Both the position numbers and the translations under genes were made by a program. Below, one piece after another: positions 7,339 to 13,551 of a DNA stretch of 13,925 nt (position 1 is the stretch's first letter; each line of letters starts with the position of its first letter). Below the pieces are notes generated by a model, which ran no database searches, was not told the origin of the DNA, and saw nothing but the letters and a program-made list of their open reading frames with translations. Source of the stretch: Candidatus Giovannonibacteria bacterium RIFCSPLOWO2_01_FULL_46_13 (GTDB taxonomy: Bacteria; Patescibacteriota; Minisyncoccia; JACPKW01; UBA11713); the NCBI GenBank assembly GCA_001778785.1, contig MFIE01000014.1:13933-27857 (forward strand), written 5' to 3'.

Positions 7339-8622
7339 GTGGCCAAAAAAAATACATCAGAAATAATAACGGTTAAGGATGTCGTGAAAGAACTCAAGAG
7401 GGAGCACTTAACGTTCGGGACCGCGCGGGTCCAATCCTGGGAAGCCTGGCTTGTGGTCGTCTTGGCGGTGGGCCTTTTCATGGGCGTCGTAACTTTTGTA
7501 AACAAAAGCGAAGATTTTGTATTGAGTTGTGAATATGGTTTGGAAGAGTGCGGGGGATTGTGGACGCACTCCGTGGTGCACGGTGGCCTGACGCCTGATG
7601 TAAGCTCCCTGTACGCTTCTTTGGTAACTCCTTTTGCCGAGACCGCGAACGCCATCGGCGCGATGCCGGCCCTCTCGTTGTTTTTACTCGGCTTTGTTTC
7701 TTCCGCGCTTATCTTCGGCTTGGTCTGGGATAAATTTTCTTTGGCGCCAGCGAAAAAGAAAGTAAAGGCGCGAAGGATAAAAATAAAAGTTAGCGGGGCA
7801 AGGGGCATGATCTCGCGCGATTTTCTTATAATGGCTTTTCTCGCGATCATGATGACCGTAGTCATTTCTTCTCCGGTTTCGTACGGCTCGTACAGCAGCA
7901 AGACGGATTTTTCAAAAAAAGAAGTTGCTGTAAATTCTTCCGCAAATATTTTTAGTTCCATAGTCGAGACTTTTAAATCCGGCTCTGAAGGAATTTTGGC
8001 TATTACGGAAAATACGTCGGGAAATCCGGAACCGGAAAAAATTGAGAGGAAGGTAAAGACAATGGAGCAGATGACGATAAAAAGAAATACTTCTAAATTT
8101 TCGGTTGGAGAAAATATAATCGTCATTGCCAGAGTTTTTAATGTACGCGCCGAAGCCGACGGCAAAATTTTGAGGGAACGCAATTACGGCGCGAAGGGAG
8201 TGATCGCGGCGGGACCGGTAATGCGCGGCAGGGTTTGGTGGAAAATAAATTTTGAAAATGGGGAATCCGGATGGGTCGCCGAAAGCTTTTTGAAAAAAGT
8301 TAACGCCGGCGAGGGACAAGAATTGCGTAAATTTTTCCCGGTAGCCTCCACGACATCTTCAACTTCGACAAGTAACTTAAAAGCCCAGGCAAAGCACAGA
8401 TGGATGGCTTCGCATGCTGGAGTCGCTAAAATCAATATCCAAGATTCAAACAAAGTTTTTTCGGTAAAGAAGAATGGCGTCGAAATTTGGGACCGGTCCA
8501 CAAACTCGCGGCCGTTCCTTAAGATGGAATTTCTAGTTTCTCCCTCGGATGTAATTGAATTTGAAGTAGACGAGGAGAATTTTACAACTAACGTCGAGGT
8601 GGCTCCGCTCGTGGGGAATTAA
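7339..8622 (+). CDS. Three-TM membrane protein with external SH3b domain
   Basis: This 427-residue protein starts at GTG with no Shine-Dalgarno; AATAAT lies 6 nt before the start. Membrane segments are at about 36-54, 109-130 and 161-180. The loop between TM2 and TM3 is very basic (AKKKVKARRIKIK), which places it inside and the long C-terminal part outside by the positive-inside rule. The first external loop holds Cys64 and Cys71. An SH3b domain occupies about 253-321 (landmarks NVRAE, VWWKINF, SGWVAESFL), followed by a Ser/Thr-rich linker and a small beta-rich tail. Residues 26-38 match the giant surface protein at the same numbering (G27, R30, V31, S33, W34, A36, W37, L38). The function is unknown. 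SH3b domains often bind peptidoglycan or peptides, so a cell-wall or surface-protein tether is a reasonable inference. It sits 2 nt before a small membrane protein. Confidence 0.85.
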   Translation: MAKKNTSEIITVKDVVKELKREHLTFGTARVQSWEAWLVVVLAVGLFMGVVTFVNKSEDFVLSCEYGLEECGGLWTHSVVHGGLTPDVSSLYASLVTPFAETANAIGAMPALSLFLLGFVSSALIFGLVWDKFSLAPAKKKVKARRIKIKVSGARGMISRDFLIMAFLAIMMTVVISSPVSYGSYSSKTDFSKKEVAVNSSANIFSSIVETFKSGSEGILAITENTSGNPEPEKIERKVKTMEQMTIKRNTSKFSVGENIIVIARVFNVRAEADGKILRERNYGAKGVIAAGPVMRGRVWWKINFENGESGWVAESFLKKVNAGEGQELRKFFPVASTTSSTSTSNLKAQAKHRWMASHAGVAKINIQDSNKVFSVKKNGVEIWDRSTNSRPFLKMEFLVSPSDVIEFEVDEENFTTNVEVAPLVGN

Positions 8623-8624
8623 GC

Positions 8625-8894
8625 ATGAAGGTACTGGTTAATATAATTGGTCTCCTTCTTACTCTAGGCTCCGCCATAACTATCTTGAAAAGTTTTAACA
8701 GCTGGAGGGGGGTTTCCCGCGAAGGCTTATTTTTCTTCGTATTGGGCTTTGCCTTTTTTGCGACGGGATTCATTTGGAAAATTTTTGCCCCAGCTTCTTC
8801 GTACGACACCGACTTGATTTTCTTCTCCCTCGGCGCGGCTTTCATGCTTTTGGGGGCGAGAAAAGTTTTTTCTATCAACCCAGCCAGGAATTAA
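8625..8894 (+). CDS. Small three-TM membrane protein, unknown function
   Basis: This 89-residue protein begins 2 nt after the preceding stop and ends 3 nt before the kinase start, so it is very likely cotranscribed with both. Three hydrophobic segments are visible at about 4-22, 33-52 and 62-78, with basic residues at both ends of the chain. There are no cysteines and no motif I recognise. There is no good Shine-Dalgarno, so reinitiation after the upstream gene is likely. It could be a partner of the SH3b membrane protein; that is based only on position. Confidence 0.75.
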   Translation: MKVLVNIIGLLLTLGSAITILKSFNSWRGVSREGLFFFVLGFAFFATGFIWKIFAPASSYDTDLIFFSLGAAFMLLGARKVFSINPARN

Positions 8895-8897
8895 ACT

Positions 8898-9890
8898 ATG
8901 GCTCCTAAATACGATTTCGTAGCCATCGGGGATACTGTAACCGACGCCTTCATCCGTTTAAAGGAAGCGTCGGTTCATTGCAATATCAACAGGGAGCGCT
9001 GCGAAATATGTATGCGCTTCGCGGATAAAATTCCGTACGAAGATGTCTGGGTTGTGCCCGCCGTGGGGAATAGCGCCAACGCCTCGGTTGCTTCAGCGCG
9101 CCTCGGGCTCGCAAGCGCTTTGGTAACGAATATCGGCGGGGATTATTTTGGGGAAGAATGTTTTCAAGCCTTGAAGCGCGAAAATATAGCGACTGAATTC
9201 GTCAAAATAAACCACAAGAAAAAAACAAACTACCACTACGTCCTTTGGTACGAAGACGACCGGACAATTTTAATAAAGCACGAGCCGTACGATTATACCC
9301 TCCCGGAATTGGGCGACCCAAAGTGGGTTTATCTTTCCTCGCTCGGGGAAAATTCTTTGGATTTTCACGCGGAACTGGAAAAATATTTAAATGAACATAA
9401 AGATATAAAACTCGCTTTCCAGCCCGGCACGTTCCAGATGAAATTCGGAAAGGAGAAACTCGCGGGGTTGTACAAAAGAGCGGACCTATTTTTCTGCAAT
9501 ACGGAGGAGGCGAGAAGAATTTTAAATTCGAAAGAAGAAGACGTAAAAAAATTGATGGAGGAAATGGCGAAGCTCGGGCCGAAAGTTGTCGTCATAACGG
9601 ATGGGCCGAAGGGCGCCTATGCGTATGACGGAAGCGAATCTTGGTTTATGCCGGCCTATCCCGACCCGAAACCGCCGTTCGAGCGCACGGGAGCGGGAGA
9701 CGCTTTTTCTTCTACGTTCACCGCGGCGCTCGCCTTGGGAAAAACAATTCCCGAAGCGCTTACCTGGGGACCAATTAACTCGATGTCCGTGGTACAATAT
9801 GTAGGAGCACGTGAGGGGCTTTTATCGCAGGAAAAACTCGAAGAATACCTAAAAAAAGCTCCGGAAGATTATAAAGCGAAGAAAATTTAA
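8898..9890 (+). CDS. PfkB-family carbohydrate kinase
   Basis: The 330-residue length and motifs fit the ribokinase/PfkB superfamily, which phosphorylates sugars or nucleosides with ATP. The N-terminal strand AIGDTVTDAF, the GNSANASVASARLG block (57-70), NTEEA (201-205, the NxxE motif) and TGAGDAF (264-270, anion hole with catalytic base D268) are all present. The substrate cannot be read from sequence; ribose, fructose 6-phosphate, adenosine and ketodeoxygluconate kinases all share these motifs. The linked class II aldolase makes a role in fructose phosphate metabolism plausible. An unusual feature is a lid-region insert with Cys28, Cys35 and Cys38 (C-x6-C-x2-C, preceded by His27), which could bind a metal. 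AGGAA 7 nt before the ATG is a usable Shine-Dalgarno. Pilin genes follow after 5 nt. Confidence 0.9.
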   Translation: MAPKYDFVAIGDTVTDAFIRLKEASVHCNINRERCEICMRFADKIPYEDVWVVPAVGNSANASVASARLGLASALVTNIGGDYFGEECFQALKRENIATEFVKINHKKKTNYHYVLWYEDDRTILIKHEPYDYTLPELGDPKWVYLSSLGENSLDFHAELEKYLNEHKDIKLAFQPGTFQMKFGKEKLAGLYKRADLFFCNTEEARRILNSKEEDVKKLMEEMAKLGPKVVVITDGPKGAYAYDGSESWFMPAYPDPKPPFERTGAGDAFSSTFTAALALGKTIPEALTWGPINSMSVVQYVGAREGLLSQEKLEEYLKKAPEDYKAKKI

Positions 9891-9895
9891 TTTTT

Positions 9896-10456
9896 ATGAA
9901 AAATCGAGGCTTCACTTTGCTTGAACTCCTTGTCGTCATCGCGATAATTGGAATAATGGCGTCGATAATTATCGTGCCACTTTCAAACGCACGGGCTAAA
10001 TCTAGAGATGCACGGAGGCTTTCTGATCAAAAACAGATTCAGCTAGCTCTGGAGCTTTACTACAATACTAACGGAAGGTATCCACAGCGCGGGGAAGCGC
10101 AAAGCGGACCAGAAAATGTGGGCTGTGGCGTTAATTGGTGTAATTTAGCAAATGATTTAGCCCTATATATAAGTTCTCTTCCAAACGATCCTCTCGGTTT
10201 GCAGACTGCTTATAGATACTTTTACGACGCAGATAGTGGGGACAACTACCAGACTTATGGCCTTATGGTCAAAATGGAAAGCTCTAGCAATTACCCTCTG
10301 GCGGCCAACGATGGCGGGCATAGTACCTATGCAATATATTTTGAAGTTGGGCAGCAGCCGCGTTATTGCATGGAACAATACGGGGGAATGGGTGGCAACA
10401 ATGGATATTGGTGGAATGTTACCAATCCCAATTTAGTTTGCCTCGGCGGCAATTAA
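9896..10456 (+). CDS. Type IV pilin-like protein 1 (class III prepilin)
   Basis: This 186-residue protein has a 5-residue basic leader and a canonical prepilin peptidase site (RG|FTLLE) with Glu at mature position 5 (E10), then a hydrophobic N-terminal helix. The helix continues into the block RDARRLSDQKQIQLALELY and NTNGRYP, followed by a GspG/PilE-like globular part with LPNDPLG (95-101). Cys77, Cys82, Cys158 and Cys182 could form two disulfides. It should be processed and methylated by PilD and assembled into a pilus or pseudopilus; no PilD or assembly ATPase is in the window. It begins 5 nt after the kinase and is the first of three homologues. Confidence 0.93.
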   Translation: MKNRGFTLLELLVVIAIIGIMASIIIVPLSNARAKSRDARRLSDQKQIQLALELYYNTNGRYPQRGEAQSGPENVGCGVNWCNLANDLALYISSLPNDPLGLQTAYRYFYDADSGDNYQTYGLMVKMESSSNYPLAANDGGHSTYAIYFEVGQQPRYCMEQYGGMGGNNGYWWNVTNPNLVCLGGN

Positions 10457-10462
10457 TCTATG
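10445..10462 (+). repeat. Pilin 1/2 junction repeat
   Basis: GGCGGCAATTAATCTATG covers the Gly-Gly-Asn end of pilin 1, its TAA stop, one spacer codon and the ATG of pilin 2. It matches the pilin 2/3 junction (11051-11068) at 15 of 18 positions. The stop and the next start are in the same frame, one codon apart, at both junctions. Confidence 0.7.
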
Positions 10463-11062
10463 AACCAAAATAAATACAAAAAAGGCTTCACTTTACTTGA
10501 ATTGCTCGTCGTCATCGCGATCATCGGTATCATGTCGTCGATTATTATTGTGCCTGTATCAAATGCGCGCGCTAAAGGGAGGGATGCGCAGAGAATTTCC
10601 GATATAAAACAAATCCAGTTAGCCCTGGAACTTTATTACAATACGAATGGGAGGTATCCTGGGCCTACTGGCTTCTGGACGCAAGCATATACTGGGGCTG
10701 GAACACCGGCTGGGGCTGGTTGTGGTTATGATGGTTATAGATGGTGTGGTTATGCCGATGGCATTGATCTTGCAACTTATTTGGCGCCTTATATAAACCC
10801 TCTTCCAAAGGACCCACTGGGCCCCCAAAATAATAATCGCTATTTTTATAACATTGATGCTGGCCCACAAAATAACTGGCAGACGTATGGTCTTATGACG
10901 CGATTGGAAATTACAAACAATCCAATAGCTGTAAATGATGGCGGTCATCCTTCCTTTGCGGCCTATTTTGAAGTCGGGCCGCAAGTTCGTTATTGCATGG
11001 ATACATATGGGACGGCGTGGTGGGAAAGCGAGCCCTCTATATGCGCTGGCGGCGGCAATTGA
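10460..11062 (+). CDS. Type IV pilin-like protein 2 (class III prepilin)
   Basis: This 200-residue protein has the leader MNQNKYKKG, cleavage before F10 and Glu at mature position 5 (E14). It is the closest relative of pilin 1: both share the helix block ending in QIQLALELYYNTNGRYP, the LPKDPLGP/LPNDPLG motif, the RYFY strand, QTYGLM, NDGGH and RYCM. Cys88, Cys96, Cys179 and Cys195 occupy positions equivalent to those of pilin 1, but the first pair is spaced by 7 instead of 4 residues and lies in a longer Gly-rich loop. It ends in TGA three bases before the next pilin. Reading TGA as Gly would fuse two prepilins, so standard stop usage applies here. Confidence 0.93.
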   Translation: MNQNKYKKGFTLLELLVVIAIIGIMSSIIIVPVSNARAKGRDAQRISDIKQIQLALELYYNTNGRYPGPTGFWTQAYTGAGTPAGAGCGYDGYRWCGYADGIDLATYLAPYINPLPKDPLGPQNNNRYFYNIDAGPQNNWQTYGLMTRLEITNNPIAVNDGGHPSFAAYFEVGPQVRYCMDTYGTAWWESEPSICAGGGN

Positions 11063-11068
11063 TTCATG
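11051..11068 (+). repeat. Pilin 2/3 junction repeat
   Basis: GGCGGCAATTGATTCATG covers the Gly-Gly-Asn end of pilin 2, its TGA stop, one spacer codon and the ATG of pilin 3. It mirrors the junction at 10445-10462, as expected if the pilin unit was duplicated together with its end and spacer. Confidence 0.7.
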
Positions 11069-11644
11069 GCACAAAATACATATAAAAAAGGTTTTACACT
11101 AATTGAGCTTTTGATGGTCATAGCTATTATAGGCATTCTTTCCAGTGTCGTATTGGCAAGTATAAATAGTACTCGCGCTAAAGCCAGGGATGCCAACAGG
11201 ATTTCGGATATTAAACAAATACAGATTGCCTTGGAGCTATATCGCGAGACCAACGGATCTTATCCGATTGTAAAGGATTCTGCGGGAAAAAAGGCTAGTA
11301 CAAATTCGAATACTTGCCATTCCTACCAAATTAATCCTTTGATGCCAAAGGCTGACTGCTGGTGGGGCACTCATGCCGAAAGCCTTGCCACCAGGTTAAG
11401 TCCGTATATAAAATTACCTGTTCCCCCGCAACACGCCGTTGATCCTGATCCCGTTACAGCTTGGCCGGGTTGCAGTGGTACTAATAGAAAGTCTGTTTAC
11501 GCCTATTTTGCAAACCCTACGGCCAGCGAGTACAAGATTTACGCTTTTATTGAAAAATCTCCCTGCCCTTCAGTTTCAACTCAAGATGGTGGAATACGGC
11601 CAGAAGCATTCGAAGTTTTTAGTTCTGGAGGCCAAGCATGGTAA
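11066..11644 (+). CDS. Type IV pilin-like protein 3, divergent (class III prepilin)
   Basis: This 192-residue protein has the leader MAQNTYKKG, cleavage before F10 and Glu at mature position 5 (E14). The N-terminal helix and the block RDANRISDIKQIQIALELY match pilins 1 and 2, but the C-terminal domain is clearly different. It lacks LPxDPLG and the RYCM region, has its four cysteines at 84, 98, 136 and 167, and ends in SSGGQAW. It may be a minor pilin, with pilins 1 or 2 as major subunits; that is inference. Its last codons contain a strong Shine-Dalgarno for the aldolase gene, and the two genes overlap by 7 nt. Confidence 0.92.
   Translation: MAQNTYKKGFTLIELLMVIAIIGILSSVVLASINSTRAKARDANRISDIKQIQIALELYRETNGSYPIVKDSAGKKASTNSNTCHSYQINPLMPKADCWWGTHAESLATRLSPYIKLPVPPQHAVDPDPVTAWPGCSGTNRKSVYAYFANPTASEYKIYAFIEKSPCPSVSTQDGGIRPEAFEVFSSGGQAW
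11627..11631 (+). promoter_or_regulatory. Ribosome binding site of the aldolase gene
   Basis: GGAGG lies 6 nt before the ATG at 11638, inside the end of pilin 3. It is the best Shine-Dalgarno among the genes here and supports the 11638 start over the in-frame ATG at 11653, which is preceded only by a weak AGAG. Confidence 0.65.
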
Positions 11645-12528
11645 GAGAAATTATGACTATCAAAGAAATTTTAAATAAAGCACTCCACGAAAAATGGGCA
11701 TTGCCGCATTTTAATATTTCGGACGCCGTTACGCTCGCGGGAATTTTAGAGGCGGCCAAGGAATTAAAATCCCCGATTTTAATCGGGACCTCCGAGGGCG
11801 AACGCCGCTTCATCGGTTCAAGGCAGGCGGTCGCGATGATTCGGGAATACCGCGAAGAATATGGGCTCCCGATTTTTTTAAACGCCGACCATCACAAATC
11901 TGTCAGCGCGGCCCAGGAAGCGATCGATGCCGGATACGATTCCGTGCATATTGATTTATCTGTCGCGAATTTGGAAGAAAATATAAACGGGACCAAAGAG
12001 GTCGCGGCTTATGCAAAATCAAAATCCGCCAGTGGGCGGACCGATATCTCTGTCGAAGGCGAGGTCGGATATTTAGTGACGGAATCTTCGAAGGTATATA
12101 AAGAAGTTATCGAAATTCCTCCGGAAAGTCTGACCAAGCCCGAAGAGGCCGAAAGATTTGTAAAAGAAACCGGAGCGGACCGTTTCGCCCCGGCGGTGGG
12201 AAATCTCCACGGCATAGCGGCGAACGTCAAAAAATTGGACATTGAGAGGATAAAAAATATTCGCGCGGCTATCGGTGCGGTTACGATGGTTTTGCACGGA
12301 GGGTCGGGAACGCCCGACGACCAAGTACGGGCCGCGATCGAAGCCGGTATAAATAATGTTCATATCAACACCGAAATCCGCGTTGCCTATGCGCTCGCCA
12401 TCCGGACATTCCTTGCCAACAATCCCGAGGAGACGACGCCGTACAAAATTTTGGCCCCGGCGATCGAAGCCGTCCGAGAAAAATCGATAGAGAAGATAAA
12501 GTTATTCGGCTCGGAAAATAAAATTTAG
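11638..12528 (+). CDS. fba: Class II fructose-bisphosphate aldolase family protein
   Basis: This 296-residue protein belongs to the zinc-dependent class II aldolases, which reversibly cleave fructose 1,6-bisphosphate (or tagatose 1,6-bisphosphate) into glyceraldehyde 3-phosphate and dihydroxyacetone phosphate in the cytosol. Visible landmarks are ALPHFNI (21-27), NADHH (82-86: catalytic Asp84 and zinc ligand His85), VEGEVG (139-144), GNLHG (188-192, zinc ligand His191), LHGGSG (219-224, zinc ligand His220) and the phosphate-binding strand HINTE (242-246). Roles are assigned by analogy with the tagatose-bisphosphate aldolase AgaY subgroup, to which the DHH motif and length are close. Fructose versus tagatose specificity cannot be read from sequence. 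The start at 11638 is chosen for its GGAGG site. The gene overlaps pilin 3 by 7 nt, so it is probably expressed from the kinase-pilin transcript. Confidence 0.92.
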   Translation: MVREIMTIKEILNKALHEKWALPHFNISDAVTLAGILEAAKELKSPILIGTSEGERRFIGSRQAVAMIREYREEYGLPIFLNADHHKSVSAAQEAIDAGYDSVHIDLSVANLEENINGTKEVAAYAKSKSASGRTDISVEGEVGYLVTESSKVYKEVIEIPPESLTKPEEAERFVKETGADRFAPAVGNLHGIAANVKKLDIERIKNIRAAIGAVTMVLHGGSGTPDDQVRAAIEAGINNVHINTEIRVAYALAIRTFLANNPEETTPYKILAPAIEAVREKSIEKIKLFGSENKI

Positions 12529-12531
12529 GTT

Positions 12532-12537
12532 TATAAT
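12532..12537 (+). promoter_or_regulatory. -10 box 6 nt before ATG (leaderless promoter candidate)
   Basis: A perfect TATAAT is followed by six bases and the ATG of the dehydrogenase at 12544. Transcription normally starts about 7 nt after the -10 box, which would be at the A of the ATG and give a leaderless mRNA. No good -35 box lies 16-18 nt upstream, and no Shine-Dalgarno can be seen. Confidence 0.5.
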
Positions 12538-12543
12538 ATAAGC

Positions 12544-13539
12544 ATGCCTAAAGTTTTTGTCACGAGGAAAGTTGCCCAGGCGGGGATTGATAAATTATCT
12601 GGCGCTGGGTACGAAGTTGAAATAAATCCGCAGGATAAAGTTCTTTCGAAAGAGGAACTTATTTATTATTTGCGCGAGGGAAAGTACGACGCGGTTTTTT
12701 GCCTTTTGACGGATAAGATAGACAAAGAGGTTTTTGAAGCCGCCGGCCCGCAGTGCAAAATTTTCGGGAACATGGCGGTTGGGTTTGATAACATAGACGT
12801 CCCGAGCGCGAAGGAGAAAAAAATAATGGTAACGAATACGCCGGGGGTCCTCACCGATACCGTAGCGGAGCATACTTTTGCATTAATCCTTTCGATCGCG
12901 CGGAGGATTTCCGAGGGCGACCGGTTCGCGCGCGCGGGAAAATACCACGGCTGGGAGCCGATGATGCTTTTGGGCGCGGACATTTCTAAAAAAACTTTGG
13001 GGATCGTCGGGCTTGGAAGGATCGGCTCGCGCGTCGCGCACCACGCCGTGAAAGGTTTTGAAATGAATGTTTTGTATTATGACGTGAAAAGAAATGAAGA
13101 GTTTGAAAAAGAATCAGGCGTGGATTCGGCAGGCTCACCACAGGCGAAATTTTGCGCGACCGTCGAGGAAGTTTTGAAAAATGCGGATTTTGTTTCGATA
13201 CATGTCCCGTTGATGCCGGAAACCCAGCATTTGATAAATGCCGAGAGGTTGAAAATGATGAAAAAAACTGCTTATCTTGTAAATACTTCCCGCGGGCCGA
13301 TCGTGGACGAGAAGGCGCTTGCTGAAGCTTTGAAGGCGGGCGTCATCCGCGGGGCCGCGATAGACGTCTTTGAACATGAGCCGGCCATCGAACCCGAACT
13401 TTTGAAGCTTGAGAATGTGATAATGACCCCGCACATCGCTTCCGCGACCGAGGAAACGCGGGCCAAGATGGCGGAACTTGCCGCGGACAACATAATCGCG
13501 GCCCTCTCGGGACAAAAGCCGCCGAACCTTTTAATCTGA
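12544..13539 (+). CDS. D-isomer-specific 2-hydroxyacid dehydrogenase (glyoxylate/hydroxypyruvate reductase-like)
   Basis: This 331-residue protein has the full architecture of the family. The split substrate domain includes NMAVGFDNID (76-85), and the Rossmann domain has GLGRIG (156-161) after TLGIV. The catalytic triad is Arg250 in NTSRG, Glu279 in FEHEP and His297 in TPHIAS. The enzyme reduces 2-keto acids such as glyoxylate, hydroxypyruvate or pyruvate to D-2-hydroxy acids with NAD(P)H. Asp180 at the end of the second Rossmann strand (LYYD) favours NAD(H) over NADP(H). The exact substrate is uncertain; similarity in layout is closest to glyoxylate/hydroxypyruvate reductases, and redox balancing would suit a fermentative host. 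A modest insert lies around 187-204 before the CATVEEVL stretch. It sits 15 nt after the aldolase and probably has its own leaderless promoter. Confidence 0.93.
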   Translation: MPKVFVTRKVAQAGIDKLSGAGYEVEINPQDKVLSKEELIYYLREGKYDAVFCLLTDKIDKEVFEAAGPQCKIFGNMAVGFDNIDVPSAKEKKIMVTNTPGVLTDTVAEHTFALILSIARRISEGDRFARAGKYHGWEPMMLLGADISKKTLGIVGLGRIGSRVAHHAVKGFEMNVLYYDVKRNEEFEKESGVDSAGSPQAKFCATVEEVLKNADFVSIHVPLMPETQHLINAERLKMMKKTAYLVNTSRGPIVDEKALAEALKAGVIRGAAIDVFEHEPAIEPELLKLENVIMTPHIASATEETRAKMAELAADNIIAALSGQKPPNLLI

Positions 13540-13545
13540 TATAAT
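13537..13545 (+). promoter_or_regulatory. Extended -10 promoter 6 nt before ATG (leaderless candidate)
   Basis: TGATATAAT forms a full extended -10 (TG-N-TATAAT), and its first three bases are also the TGA stop of the dehydrogenase. Six bases separate it from the ATG at 13552, so transcription should begin at or next to the start codon. Extended -10 promoters can work without a -35 box, and none is obvious here. Confidence 0.55.
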
Positions 13546-13551
13546 CGAAAT

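Noticed and set aside
7160..7366. 68-codon open frame on the plus strand in the intergenic region
   Set aside because: It contains the stem plus T6 structure at 7268-7312, overlaps the start of the next gene and has no Shine-Dalgarno sequence or domain.
7248..8183. 311-codon open frame on the minus strand
   Set aside because: It is antisense to the SH3b membrane gene, which has conserved motifs and a sensible topology. The minus-strand product is low-complexity, shows no recognisable domain and runs through the terminator-like hairpin.
11060..11062. TGA as glycine (code 25) fusing pilins 2 and 3
   Set aside because: A prepilin leader directly follows, so fusion would bury a class III signal inside a protein. 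The dehydrogenase also ends in TGA at the expected family length.
10619..11074. 151-codon minus-strand frame across pilin 2
   Set aside because: It is a shadow of a pilin gene with intact leader, cleavage site and conserved C-terminal motifs, and no protein family is recognisable in it.
11653..12528. Alternative aldolase start at the in-frame ATG 11653
   Set aside because: It would give a family-like N-terminus, but GGAGG lies 6 nt before 11638 and only weak AGAG precedes 11653. It is not fully excluded.
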